A stretch of DNA of 64,000 nt, from assembly GCA_963841425.1 (NCBI GenBank), contig CAWJCL010000002.1:930001-994000 (forward strand), given 5' to 3'. Origin of the DNA: DATEOR01 sp963841425. GTDB lineage: Bacteria; Actinomycetota; Thermoleophilia; Gaiellales; Gaiellaceae. This document shows, in pieces, positions 15,208-24,696 of the stretch. The notes below the pieces were generated by a model. The model did no database searches and was not told the DNA's origin. It saw only the letters and a list, made by a program, of their open reading frames with translations. Within the stretch, counting starts at the first letter, position 1, and every line of letters starts with the position of its first letter. The translations under genes were made by a program, and so were the position numbers.

Positions 15208-16656
15208 CTAACGGGTAAAGCCCACGATGCGGCTTCCCGAGGGCGCGGGAGTGATCCCCACGACCGTGAAACGGCGCTCCTTCCTGGGCGCCATCTGCTT
15301 GGGCGTCGGAGTCGGCGCATCCTGCCAGCTGAACGCCACCCCGGCGAAGGACTGGAACCACGGCTCGTCCTGCGGATAGGAAACCGGAGGGGAGAACTGG
15401 AGGTGGAGATGCGGTCCCGTGGCGTGGCCGGTGGAGCCGACGAGGCCGACCGGGGCGCCCGCAGCGAGCGCGGCGCCGGGAACGACGCTCGGCTCCAGGT
15501 AGCTGAGGTGGCAGTAAACGTACTCGGCGCCGCTGTCGAGTTCGATCTTGAAGCCGATCCCGCAGCGCCCGCTTGCGTCCGAGTAGGCATCGACGACCAC
15601 CGAGTCTGCGAGGGCGAAGAGCGGCGAGCCCTCCGGAGCGGCGATGTCGGCCGCCGGGTAGTCGTGATGGGTGTGCGCGACCGAGACGGCGTCCGGGCCG
15701 CCACCGACCGGGAAGACGTAGTCGCCGCTCGACATCGCGCCGCCGAACGAGGCCGCGGTGGGAGCGGCCACCGAAGCGGAGGCAAGGTCGGCCTTCAGCG
15801 ACTCGAGGCGAGCGAGCGCCGCGGCGAGATCGGCCTGCCTGCCCTCGATCTGCCGGCGGTCACGCGCCTGCGAACGCTCGAGGTGGGCGATGCGCGCCTC
15901 CAGCCCGCGGAACTTCGCAGTCGCGATCCTCGGGTTGCCGGCCTCGAGCTCCAGGCGGAGCTGGCGGTCGGTGGACTCGTCGACACGCCGCTCGATCCGG
16001 GGGACGGTCTCGCGGGCACGCGCGACGTCGCGACGTGCCTCGGCGATCTGCTGCTGCAGCTCATCGAGGCGGAAGACCGCCTCGGAGCCCGTGAAGTCGG
16101 CGGCGCCGCCGGAGCCGAAGTCGGCCGCGAGGCCCAGAACCTCGTCCACGTACCACTGCGCGTGGTTGTAGGCGAACACGGCGCGCGAGATATCGTCGTG
16201 CGCACCGGCCGCCGCGAGGTAGCGCGCCGCGGCGAAGACGGCGTCGTCGGGGTTCCACGGGTCGGCGAGGCCGTCCCCGTTCGCGTCCATGCCCCAGCGG
16301 AGCCAGGTGTCCGGCATGAACTGCATCCACCCCACCGCGCCGGCCGAGCTCGGGCCCATGTTGCGCCCGAAGTCCGACTCGATCTTGTTGATCGCCGCCA
16401 GCACCTGCCAGGGGACGCCGTACGTCTCCCCGGCGCGGTGCCAGAGCGAGAGGAGCTCCTCGTAGGAACGGCCGGCCGGCTGCTCCGGCGGCACCGAGAG
16501 CGGGAACGGGACGTTGACGGTGCCAGGGGCATTCGGCGTCTCCGAGCTCGGGAACGCCGCGGCCCCAGCGGGCACGATCGTGAAAGTCCGCGCCGAGGCC
16601 CCGCCCGCGAGCGCGAGCACGGCCAGAAGCGCCGCTGCCGCAGCCGCCTTTCTCAT
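15208..16656 (-). CDS. Secreted wall hydrolase: lytic transglycosylase fused to M23 endopeptidase
   Basis: 482 residues with a signal peptide (about 1-22), an SLT/MltB-like transglycosylase domain (about 65-170: INKIESDFGRNMG with the catalytic Glu, AVGWMQFMPDTW), a coiled coil (about 185-290), and a C-terminal LytM/M23 domain with zinc ligands in HHDYPAADIA (near 325) and HLHLQF (near 415). Such an enzyme can cut both glycan and peptide. It overlaps pilT2 (ATGA), so the operon couples retraction to local wall opening; that link is inferred. The organism appears monoderm, where a wall channel replaces a secretin. Confidence 0.92.
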   Translation of the reverse strand: MRKAAAAAALLAVLALAGGASARTFTIVPAGAAAFPSSETPNAPGTVNVPFPLSVPPEQPAGRSYEELLSLWHRAGETYGVPWQVLAAINKIESDFGRNMGPSSAGAVGWMQFMPDTWLRWGMDANGDGLADPWNPDDAVFAAARYLAAAGAHDDISRAVFAYNHAQWYVDEVLGLAADFGSGGAADFTGSEAVFRLDELQQQIAEARRDVARARETVPRIERRVDESTDRQLRLELEAGNPRIATAKFRGLEARIAHLERSQARDRRQIEGRQADLAAALARLESLKADLASASVAAPTAASFGGAMSSGDYVFPVGGGPDAVSVAHTHHDYPAADIAAPEGSPLFALADSVVVDAYSDASGRCGIGFKIELDSGAEYVYCHLSYLEPSVVPGAALAAGAPVGLVGSTGHATGPHLHLQFSPPVSYPQDEPWFQSFAGVAFSWQDAPTPTPKQMAPRKERRFTVVGITPAPSGSRIVGFTR

Positions 16657-17843
16657 GTTTCCGTCGAGGCGACGCGGAGCCCCGTGCCTTTTCCGCTCGA
16701 CATGGACTCCGATTCCTCCGGCCGTGTCTCCTCGGCGGGTTCGGGCTCGGCGGCGGCCTTCTCGTCGGCACGGCGGCGCTTGAGCGCCTGCTGCACCGCG
16801 ATCTCGAAGTCGTGGCGGTTGCTCGCGGCGTTCGAGGCGATGTCCTCCTCCACGAGATCGGCGAGGACGAGCTCGACGAGGTGCTGCGAGAAGCTCTGCA
16901 TCTTGTGGAACTCGCCGTCCTCGATCGCCTCGACGATCTTGTCCGTCTCCCCGTCGCGAATGAGGTCGGCGATGCGCGCGGTGTTCACCATCACCTCGAC
17001 GGCTGCCACACGGCCGCCGCCCTTCTTCGGCAGGAGGCGCTGGCTGACGACGCCGCGCAGAACGCCGGCGAGAATCTGACGCGTCATCTGGTGCTTGCCG
17101 GGCGGGAAGAACTCGACGAGGCGGCCGATCGTCTCGGCGGCGTCGATCGTGTGCATCGTGGAGAGGACGTAGTGGCCCGACTCGGCCGCCTGGAGCGCCG
17201 CCTTGGCGGACTCCTCGTCGCGGAGCTCGCCGATCAGGATCACGTCCGGGTCCTGGCGCAGCACGCGCCGGAGCGCCTCCATGTACGACTCGGTGTCGAG
17301 ACCGACCTCGCGCTGGTTGACGATGCAGCCCCAGTCGTCGTGCACGAACTCGATCGGGTCCTCGATCGTGACGATGTGCTGCTGCCGGCTGCGGTTGATC
17401 GAGTTGACGATCGCCGCGAGGGTGGTCGACTTTCCCGAGCCGGTCGCGCCGGTGACGAGGACGAGACCGCGGTGCTCATCGGCCAGCCCGGCGACGCCGT
17501 CGGGGAGGCCGAGCCTCGCGAAGCTCGGAATCTCCTTCGGGATGAACCGGAACGCGAACGAGATCGCGCCGCGCTGCCGGTAGCCGTTGACGCGGAAGCG
17601 CCCGAGCCCTTCCGCCAGATAGGCCGTGTCGAGCTCGCCCGCGACGTAGAAGTGCTCGCGCTTGGCAGGAGTCCGCTCGGAGACCACCGTCAGCACGGTC
17701 TCGAGATCCGACTCGGTCAGGAGGCGTTCCTCCATAGGAGTCAGAGCCCCGTCGACACGGGCCATCGCCGGCGAGGCGATCTTCAGGTGCATGTCGCTTC
17801 CGCCGAGCTCGATCAGGCGTGCGAGAAGGCCGTCCAAGTCCAT
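16653..17843 (-). CDS. Pilus retraction ATPase PilT (copy 2)
   Basis: 396-residue PilT/PilU-family ATPase with Walker A GATGSGKST near 131, Walker B DPDVILIGELRD near 197, and His box HYVLSTMHT. Unlike copy 1 it has a charged C-terminal tail of about 45 residues (RADEKAAAEPEPAEE), a feature seen in some PilU proteins. It is the first gene of an operon with the wall hydrolase. The -10 of a sigma-28-type promoter lies 13 bp upstream of the ATG. Confidence 0.93.
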   Translation of the reverse strand: MDLDGLLARLIELGGSDMHLKIASPAMARVDGALTPMEERLLTESDLETVLTVVSERTPAKREHFYVAGELDTAYLAEGLGRFRVNGYRQRGAISFAFRFIPKEIPSFARLGLPDGVAGLADEHRGLVLVTGATGSGKSTTLAAIVNSINRSRQQHIVTIEDPIEFVHDDWGCIVNQREVGLDTESYMEALRRVLRQDPDVILIGELRDEESAKAALQAAESGHYVLSTMHTIDAAETIGRLVEFFPPGKHQMTRQILAGVLRGVVSQRLLPKKGGGRVAAVEVMVNTARIADLIRDGETDKIVEAIEDGEFHKMQSFSQHLVELVLADLVEEDIASNAASNRHDFEIAVQQALKRRRADEKAAAEPEPAEETRPEESESMSSGKGTGLRVASTET

Positions 17844-17856
17844 GGTCGCCCAGCCC

Positions 17857-17884
17857 CTATCGGCGGCGCGATCAGGCCTCTTTA
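17857..17884 (-). promoter_or_regulatory. Sigma-28/WhiG-type promoter of pilT2
   Basis: TAAA-N16-GCCGATAG on the minus strand, the closest match in the window to the FliA/WhiG consensus. Confidence 0.75.
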
Positions 17885-17930
17885 GCGAGGAAGGGGGAGG
17901 TCAGCCAATCGCTACAATGCGGCCCGCTGC

Positions 17931-18012
17931 GGGGGAGTTCCCGAGCGGCCAAAGGGGACGGGCTGTAAACCCGTTGGCTCTGCCTTCAGAGGTTCGAATC
18001 CTCTCTCCCCCA
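17931..18012 (+). tRNA. tRNA-Tyr (GTA)
   Basis: An 82-base class II tRNA: acceptor GGGGGAG pairs with CTCCCCC (18005-18011), with a long variable arm, anticodon GTA at 17965-17967 and T arm GAGGTTCGAATCCTC. The 3' CCA is not encoded. TACAAT at 17913 is a plausible -10 box. Confidence 0.95.
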
Positions 18013-18048
18013 TTGACTCGCCTGGACGGCGGGCCATGTCCGAGTGCG

Positions 18049-18079
18049 CGAAAGGCCCCGCGGGCGGCGGGGCCTTTCG
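18049..18079. terminator. Terminator hairpin after tRNA-Tyr
   Basis: A 13-bp stem (CGAAAGGCCCCGC with its complement) and a 5-base loop. It separates the tRNA from a convergent small gene and could serve both. Confidence 0.75.
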
Positions 18080-18095
18080 GTCGGGCGACTCCGGG

Positions 18096-18320
18096 CTAGG
18101 ACTTCCGGGCGGCGGCGCGGCCGCCCTTGCGGCCGGCGGCCTTCTTCTGCGCGGTCGTGCCGCCCTGCTTCGAGCTTCCGCCCGAGCCGGACTGCTTGCC
18201 GCCGCGCGAAGACGCTCCCGGTGAGTTGGCGATCTTCGCCGCACGCTCCTTCGACATGCCTTTGTCCTTGAGAGCCTCGTACTGCTTCTCGTTCTTGACG
18301 TGAGCTTTCTTGTTCGGCAT
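18096..18320 (-). CDS. Small basic Lys/Gly/Ser-rich protein
   Basis: 74 residues. The first ~40 (NEKQYEALKDKGMSKERAAK, then IANSPGASSRGGK) belong to a widespread small family of unknown role that I recognise by this signature. The C-terminal half is a Gly/Ser/Lys/Ala tail resembling nucleic-acid-binding tails. No membrane segment. Function unknown. Confidence 0.78.
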   Translation of the reverse strand: MPNKKAHVKNEKQYEALKDKGMSKERAAKIANSPGASSRGGKQSGSGGSSKQGGTTAQKKAAGRKGGRAAARKS

Positions 18321-18357
18321 GCCGGTCGACTACCCGGCTTGCGGACGGCAAAACGCG

Positions 18358-19710
18358 CTACGGCTCGGTGTGGACGACGACATCCGCGAACCCGGGGTGC
18401 GCCCGCCGGATCCGCTCCTCGACGTCGCTCGCGAGCGCATGCGCCTGGGCGAGAGGGCGGCTCGGGTCCATCGCAAGCGTGAGGAAGGCGACGAGCCCGA
18501 CCTCCGTGTTCAGGAGGCGAAGCTCGCGCGGCTCGGCCCCGGTCGCCTCGACGACGATTCGCCGGAGCGCCTCGGCCTCCGCTGCACGCTCCCCTTCGGG
18601 AACCGGACTTGCCGCCGCGGGCTCGGCCAGCGGCTCGAGGTGGGTCTGCACGACGTCCACCTCCGGCAGCGCATCGAGGATCTCGTGCTCGGCCGCCGAG
18701 GCGACCTCGTGCGCCTCCTCGAGGGAGTAGCGGCCCGGGAGCTTGAGATGGAGGGAGATTTCGGTGCGCCCGCCGACCTCGAGCACGACGATGTTGTGCA
18801 CCTCGCGCACGCGGGGCTCGCGCAGCGCGGCCGCGTAGGCGCGCTCCCGGATCGCCTCGGCTTCCTGCGGCTCGACATGGACCACCACGTCGGCTCCGGG
18901 CACGGCTTCCTCTACCGCCCGCTCGACGGCGTCCGCCGCCGCGTGCCCCTGCTCGACCGCGGCGCCGTGAGGAACCCCGATGACGACGTCGGCGAAGTGG
19001 CGCCCGGCCGCCCGCCGCATCCGGAGCCGGCGCAGCTGCACTCCGGGCTCGAGCTCCTCGATCGCCGCGAGCGCCGCCTCCTGCGCCGACGACGGCGAAC
19101 GGTCCATGAGCACGTCGACGTTCCCCTGAATCATCCGGGCGGCTGCGGTGAGGACGAGCACGCTGACGAAGAGCGCCGCGATCGCGTCCCCCTCGGGGTA
19201 GCCGGCGCGCGCGGCGAGCAGCCCGACGAGGACGGCGAGCGAGCCCGCGAGGTCGCCGCCGAAATGGAGGACGTTCATGGCGAACGCCGCGCTCTGGTAG
19301 CGGCGTGCCGCCCCGAGGGACACGTACGCTCGGCTCACGTCCACGGCGACGACGACTCCGATGACACCGAGCGCGAACGCGTCGACGTGCACCTCGTGCC
19401 CGCCCTGGATAAGACGGAAGACCGAGCTCGCCGCGATGACGAGCGCGGCGACGACGAGGATCGCGGCCTCGGTGAGCGCGCCCAGGTTCTCCGCCTTGCC
19501 GTGCCCGTACGGGTGGCCGATGTCGGGCGGCCGGCCTGCGACCCCGATCGCGAAGAAGGTCAGGAGGGCGGCGACGAGGTCCGTTCCCGAGTGAGCCGCC
19601 TCCGAGAGAAGGCCGAGGCTGCCCGAGTGGATTCCCGCCACGAGCTTGAGCGCGATGAGCACGAGCGCCGCGAACACCGAGACGAGAGCGGTCCGACGCT
19701 GGGGCGACAT
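18358..19710 (-). CDS. Cation diffusion facilitator with three tandem cytosolic dimerisation domains
   Basis: Metal/proton antiporter of the CDF family. The first ~200 residues give the six-helix channel with the metal-site motifs HSGTDLV and HPYGHGKAENL and the second HD-type site (FGGD in TM5). After it come three successive domains of about 75 residues, each ending in a similar V-hydrophobic-H-E/T-P motif (VVVHVEP, VVQTHLEP, VVVHTEP), where a typical CDF has one ZT_dimer. At 450 residues it is about 150 longer than usual. Metal specificity cannot be read from the sequence. Confidence 0.92.
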   Translation of the reverse strand: MSPQRRTALVSVFAALVLIALKLVAGIHSGSLGLLSEAAHSGTDLVAALLTFFAIGVAGRPPDIGHPYGHGKAENLGALTEAAILVVAALVIAASSVFRLIQGGHEVHVDAFALGVIGVVVAVDVSRAYVSLGAARRYQSAAFAMNVLHFGGDLAGSLAVLVGLLAARAGYPEGDAIAALFVSVLVLTAAARMIQGNVDVLMDRSPSSAQEAALAAIEELEPGVQLRRLRMRRAAGRHFADVVIGVPHGAAVEQGHAAADAVERAVEEAVPGADVVVHVEPQEAEAIRERAYAAALREPRVREVHNIVVLEVGGRTEISLHLKLPGRYSLEEAHEVASAAEHEILDALPEVDVVQTHLEPLAEPAAASPVPEGERAAEAEALRRIVVEATGAEPRELRLLNTEVGLVAFLTLAMDPSRPLAQAHALASDVEERIRRAHPGFADVVVHTEP

Positions 19711-19748
19711 GCGGTGAGCGTAGCCCCCCTCGTGGCTATCCTTTGGCC

Positions 19749-19934
19749 ATGGCTGACCCCCCGGCCACGGAAGGCTCCTACGAGATCGTCTGTCCGCATT
19801 GCAGCAAGACCTTCGAGGCCGAGCTCATGACGGGCGGCTCGGACCGGCACGTCGGGTTCAAGTGCCCGCACTGCCGGTTGTTCGTCGCCTACGAACGATC
19901 CGGCATCGACGGCGAGGAGCAGGAAGCGCCTTAG
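19749..19934 (+). CDS. Small zinc-ribbon protein
   Basis: 61 residues with two CPHC knuckles (IVCPHCSKTFE and FKCPHCRLFVAYE) about 28 residues apart, a four-Cys zinc ribbon. The ATG at 19749 is preferred over an in-frame TTG 6 bp upstream. It lies between a divergent CDF transporter and the glycosyltransferase. Role unknown. Confidence 0.8.
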   Translation: MADPPATEGSYEIVCPHCSKTFEAELMTGGSDRHVGFKCPHCRLFVAYERSGIDGEEQEAP

Positions 19935-19936
19935 TC

Positions 19937-19964
19937 TCAAGCCGTTCCGTCCGTAACCCGATAG
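19937..19964 (+). promoter_or_regulatory. Sigma-28/WhiG-type promoter of the membrane glycosyltransferase
   Basis: TCAA-N16-CCCGATAG. The -10 ends 7 bp before the GTG at 19972. The first base of the -10 differs from the other copies. Confidence 0.58.
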
Positions 19965-19971
19965 AGGGATC

Positions 19972-22059
19972 GTGGCTGCGGACGCTCGCACCGACCTCGC
20001 CCCTCCCCGGGGGCTCTCACTCGCTTCGGTCCGCGTCACGCCCGTCCAGGCCCTCGTCGCCGTGGTCGCCGCGAGCGCGATCGCCCGCACGTTCGCCGGT
20101 TGGCTCCGGGACACGCCGATCTACTTCCCAGACGAGTACATCTACTCGGAGGTCGGGCGCTCCATCGCGGAGCACGGCCGCCCACTCGTTCGCGGCGGCC
20201 CGGCCCATTTCCCCGCACTTCTGCAGCCTCTGCTGACCGCGCCGGCCTGGCTCTTCGAGGACGTCGCCACGTCGTTTCGGACGATTCAGCTGCTGAACGC
20301 GGTCGTCATGTCGCTCGGCGCCGTCGCCGTCTTCTGGCTCGCGCGCCGGCTCGGGCTCTCACCCTGGGTCGCGGTTGCCCTGGGCGCCTTCACGGTTGCC
20401 ATCCCGGACATGCTCTATTCGAGCTGGATCCTCGCCGACCCGTTCGCCTTCCCGCTCGTTCTCGCAGCCGTCGCCGCTGCGACCGCCGCCCTCGACCGGC
20501 CGACCAAGCGTGCCCAGTTCGCCTTCGTCGCCTTCGCGGGGCTCGCGACGTTCGCGCGCGTCCAGTTCGTGGTCCTGCCCGTCTGCTTCGTCGCCGCGAT
20601 TGCGATCGTCGGCCTCCGCGAGCGCCGGTTCAGGCAGGCGGTTCGGGAGCAGAAGCTCGTGTTCGGCCTCCTCGCCCTCGGCCTCGTCCCCGTCTTCGTC
20701 GCCGGCCCGCGAAGCGTGCTCGGCTACTACGAGAGCGTCGTCGGCCTCGACCTCTCGCCGCTTCCGATCCTGCGCTGGATGGGGACGGACGGGATGCTGC
20801 TCCTCTACTCGTCGGGCTGGGTGCTCGTCCCGGGCGCCCTCATGGGCCTTGCGCTCGCATTCTGGAAGCCGCGCTCGCGCGGGGAGCTCGGGTTCGCCGT
20901 CTTCGGCTTGCTCGTCGCCCTCGCCGTCGTCTTCGAAGCGGCGCTCTACGCGGCGAACGGGGCCGACCGGATCCAGGAGCGCTACTTCTTCGCGATTCTG
21001 CCCCTGATCGGGCTGCTGTTCGCGCTCTACGTCCGCCGGGGATTCCCGCATCGCGTCCCCCACGCGCTGATCGCCGGTGCCGCGCTCGCCCTCTCCGCAC
21101 GAGTGCCCCTCGCAGGGTTCTCCGCGGCGGACGGGAAGAGCAACTCGCCGCTCCTTCTCGCCGTGGGCTTCTTCGAGCAGAAGGTCGGGGACGTCGGGCT
21201 CGCGTCCCTCCTGGTCGCGATCGTCGTGGCCGGCCTCTCCATCGTCGCCGCGGCAACCGGCTTCTTCCCGCGCATCGCAACACCGCTCCTCGTGGGGCTT
21301 GCGATCGTGGGCAGCTGCGTTGCCTCGCTCGGCGCCGTCTCCTTCGGCCACCAGGCGGCGTCCAGCGTCTACGGCTCGACCCTCTGGCCCGACGCGTCCT
21401 ACGTCGACCACGCCGATCTCGGGGACGTGGCGCTTCTCGCCGCGCCGTCCAACGACCGCGGCTTCACCACCGAGCAGCTCTTCTGGAACCGGTCGATCGA
21501 CCGCCTGCTCGTGCTCCCGGATGCGTCGCCGCCCGACTCGTTCGCGTTCGAGCAGACCACAATCGGCAACGACGGCACCATCCTCATCGGCGGCAAGCCG
21601 TACACGGGCCCGCTACTCGTCGACTCCTACGGCGCCACGGCGGAGCTCCGAGGCGCAGAGCAGGTCGCGCGGACGCGCATCTTCCGGCTCTGGAAGCCGA
21701 CCGGCACTCCACGACTCTCGCTCTACGTCGTCAACCGCTTCTACGACGGCTGGCTGGGCCCGACCGGCGCCGTCAAGCTCTGGCCGGACGAGGGGGAGAA
21801 GCTCGCCGGCCGCCTCGAGCTCGCCCTCAGCCTGCCGCCCGACCTCATCGAGACGAAGATGCGCCTGACGCTTCCGGACGGGACCGTCAAGGAGGTCGAC
21901 GTGCAGCCGGGCGAGATCGTGCCCGTCAGCATCCCCGTCTGCTCCTCGGGCCCGTGGTCGGTGGCCTACGAAGGACCGGTCAGCACGAACTTCGGGGAGC
22001 GGCTCGTGACCGTCCGCTCGACGAAGCCGGCCTACAAGCCGGACCCGAGCGCCTGCTAG
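19972..22059 (+). CDS. Polytopic membrane glycosyltransferase (PMT/ArnT-like, GT-C fold)
   Basis: 695 residues, GTG start. About 11-12 membrane helices occupy residues 20-470, and a soluble domain of about 220 residues forms the C-terminus. The first extracellular loop carries FPDEYIY, the acidic DE motif position used by lipid-phosphate-sugar-dependent GT-C enzymes. It probably transfers a sugar from a polyprenyl carrier to a protein or glycan outside the membrane. The sigma-28-type promoter shared with the pilus genes makes pilin or another surface protein a candidate acceptor; this is inference. Confidence 0.8.
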   Translation: MAADARTDLAPPRGLSLASVRVTPVQALVAVVAASAIARTFAGWLRDTPIYFPDEYIYSEVGRSIAEHGRPLVRGGPAHFPALLQPLLTAPAWLFEDVATSFRTIQLLNAVVMSLGAVAVFWLARRLGLSPWVAVALGAFTVAIPDMLYSSWILADPFAFPLVLAAVAAATAALDRPTKRAQFAFVAFAGLATFARVQFVVLPVCFVAAIAIVGLRERRFRQAVREQKLVFGLLALGLVPVFVAGPRSVLGYYESVVGLDLSPLPILRWMGTDGMLLLYSSGWVLVPGALMGLALAFWKPRSRGELGFAVFGLLVALAVVFEAALYAANGADRIQERYFFAILPLIGLLFALYVRRGFPHRVPHALIAGAALALSARVPLAGFSAADGKSNSPLLLAVGFFEQKVGDVGLASLLVAIVVAGLSIVAAATGFFPRIATPLLVGLAIVGSCVASLGAVSFGHQAASSVYGSTLWPDASYVDHADLGDVALLAAPSNDRGFTTEQLFWNRSIDRLLVLPDASPPDSFAFEQTTIGNDGTILIGGKPYTGPLLVDSYGATAELRGAEQVARTRIFRLWKPTGTPRLSLYVVNRFYDGWLGPTGAVKLWPDEGEKLAGRLELALSLPPDLIETKMRLTLPDGTVKEVDVQPGEIVPVSIPVCSSGPWSVAYEGPVSTNFGERLVTVRSTKPAYKPDPSAC

Positions 22060-22098
22060 CTCGCGTTCGGGACGCCGCGCCGCCGTGCGGGCGCGAGC

Positions 22099-23196
<1,098 letters not shown>

Positions 23197-23243
23197 TAGA
23201 TCTCCCTCTGCTTCTCGTTACCTCTGCCACATGACGCCAATGG

Positions 23244-23280
23244 AACGAAAAGAGCCGGAGAGATGCCGCATCCCCGGCTC
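23244..23280 (-). terminator. Hairpin with U-tract between the asparaginase gene and sigA
   Basis: On the minus strand GAGCCGG ... CCGGCTC is followed by TTTTCGTT. It lies 57 bp past the asparaginase-like stop and 48 bp before sigA, so it can terminate the first or attenuate the second. Confidence 0.6.
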
Positions 23281-23336
23281 ACAGGCACATCAGGCCCGGG
23301 ATTCTACAACTGTTTTCGAAAAGCGGAAGGGCGAGT

Positions 23337-24209
23337 TCAGGATTCGGCGATGACCTCTCCGACCGCCTCCCCGCGGCTGTTGCGAATGGTGCTGGCCCGC
23401 AGGTTCGCCAGGTCGAGAAGCGCGGCCGCCGCCGAGAGGAGCCCGCGGCTCGAGCCGTCCTCCGACTTGAGCGCGAGCGCCGATCCGTCCTCGAGGCCGA
23501 TGCAGAGGACGCCCTCGGCTCCCCCCTTCGCCACCGAGCCGTGCACCGCCTGCATGACCTCGGTCGCAGCCGAACCGGGGCCCTCGACGAGGGCGGGATG
23601 CGCCCTCATCGCCGCCGTCACGCGGTCGGCGCCCTCGAGCTCGTGGCGGACGAGGCGCCCGAACGAGGTGGCCATGCGCTCGAGCGAGAGGCCGAAGGTG
23701 GGAACGCCGCAGCCGTCCACGGCGACGGGGATCAGGTTCCCGCCCAGCCCCGCCGCCTCGTCGAGCGTCGCTAGCACCTGGATCTGCAGCGGATGCTCGC
23801 GGAGGCGGTAGTCCTCGAACGGCCAGCCCTGTGCGGCGCACACGCAGAGGAAGCCGGCGTGCTTCCCGGAGCAGTTGTGCCTGAGGCGGCTGCCGTCGAC
23901 GGGGCCGCACTCGAGGTCGTCCTCCACGGCTTCGGCCCGCGCGAGGAGCTCACGGACGGCCGCCAGTTGCTCGGCCCGCGCATGGTGCGAGGCCGCGGCG
24001 ATGGCGATGTCCTCCTCCGCGAGGTCGTCGTAGGAGCGGACGAGGAGAAGCGCCTGGATCGGCTTGGCGGCAGAGCGCATGAACGTGACGAGACCTGCGT
24101 CGCCCCGCTCTTCGACGAGCGATCCGGTTGCATCGACGCGGACCGCATGGACGCGGTGGCGCGACTCGGCCATCCCGCCTCGGACGACGGCTACTGTGAG
24201 CGCATCCAT
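23337..24209 (-). CDS. Asparaginase II (YwbF/AnsA-II type) family protein
   Basis: 290 residues of the asparaginase II family, distinct from the classical bacterial type I/II enzymes. Characteristic stretches are VRGGMAESRHRVHAV, RSAAKPIQALLLV, CSGKHAGFLCVC, VDGCGVPTFGLSL and GVLCIGLEDGSALALK. It is predicted to be cytoplasmic; substrate is unproven. The start is the ATG at 24207-24209, whose bases overlap the ATG of the divergent gene at 24208 (both in CCATGG), so any regulatory sites must lie inside the neighbour. Confidence 0.85.
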   Translation of the reverse strand: MDALTVAVVRGGMAESRHRVHAVRVDATGSLVEERGDAGLVTFMRSAAKPIQALLLVRSYDDLAEEDIAIAAASHHARAEQLAAVRELLARAEAVEDDLECGPVDGSRLRHNCSGKHAGFLCVCAAQGWPFEDYRLREHPLQIQVLATLDEAAGLGGNLIPVAVDGCGVPTFGLSLERMATSFGRLVRHELEGADRVTAAMRAHPALVEGPGSAATEVMQAVHGSVAKGGAEGVLCIGLEDGSALALKSEDGSSRGLLSAAAALLDLANLRASTIRNSRGEAVGEVIAES

Positions 24210-24696
24210 GGCCGAGGAGCGTAAGAGAAACGAGCTGGAGGTGGCGGTTCTCGCGTTCCGGGATGCGGAGGCGGAGGAACGGAGCGCGATGAACGCTGCG
24301 CTGACGCGAAACGAAGCGGGCATCCTCGACGGCCTCGCCCAGGAGGCCGCGGAGGCCGCGGTGCGCGATGAGGATCCCGAGCGCGTCCGCTTCGGGCTCG
24401 CCGCGCTCGCGCTCGAGGGCGGCTGGCCGGACTGGCGCGACACCACCGTCGTCCTCACCCTTCTGCATGTGAGCGCACGCAAGCTCGGGCTCGACGCGGA
24501 CGGGCTCTTCTACGAGGAGGCGCGGGCGCTCGCCTACGAGCCGGTGAAGGAGCGGGCGTACTTCTCGACTGCCGGCGCGCGGATCATCCGCTCCTACGCC
24601 GGCCGCCCCGACCGACTGAAGGAGCTCGACGTGATGGCGTACGAGGAGTATGTGGGGCCGAACGGATTCTCCTACCGCGAGGTCGCCGATGCCTGA
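24208..24696 (+). CDS. Alpha-helical protein of unknown function
   Basis: 162 residues, almost entirely helical and rich in Ala, Glu and Arg, with no membrane segment. Recognisable stretches are RNELEVAVLAFRDAEAEERS, VLTLLHVSARKLGLDAD and GARIIRSYAGRPDRL. It overlaps the downstream DNA glycosylase gene by 8 bp and so is probably co-transcribed with it. The ATG overlaps the divergent asparaginase start. I do not recognise a named family. Confidence 0.75.
   Translation: MAEERKRNELEVAVLAFRDAEAEERSAMNAALTRNEAGILDGLAQEAAEAAVRDEDPERVRFGLAALALEGGWPDWRDTTVVLTLLHVSARKLGLDADGLFYEEARALAYEPVKERAYFSTAGARIIRSYAGRPDRLKELDVMAYEEYVGPNGFSYREVADA

Noticed and set aside
14398..17079. Very long open frames antisense to the pilus genes (also near 11746-13851 and 898-1890)
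   Set aside because: They are low-complexity Arg/Asp/Glu/Gly frames antisense to well-supported genes, as expected in very GC-rich DNA, and show no domain or ribosome site.
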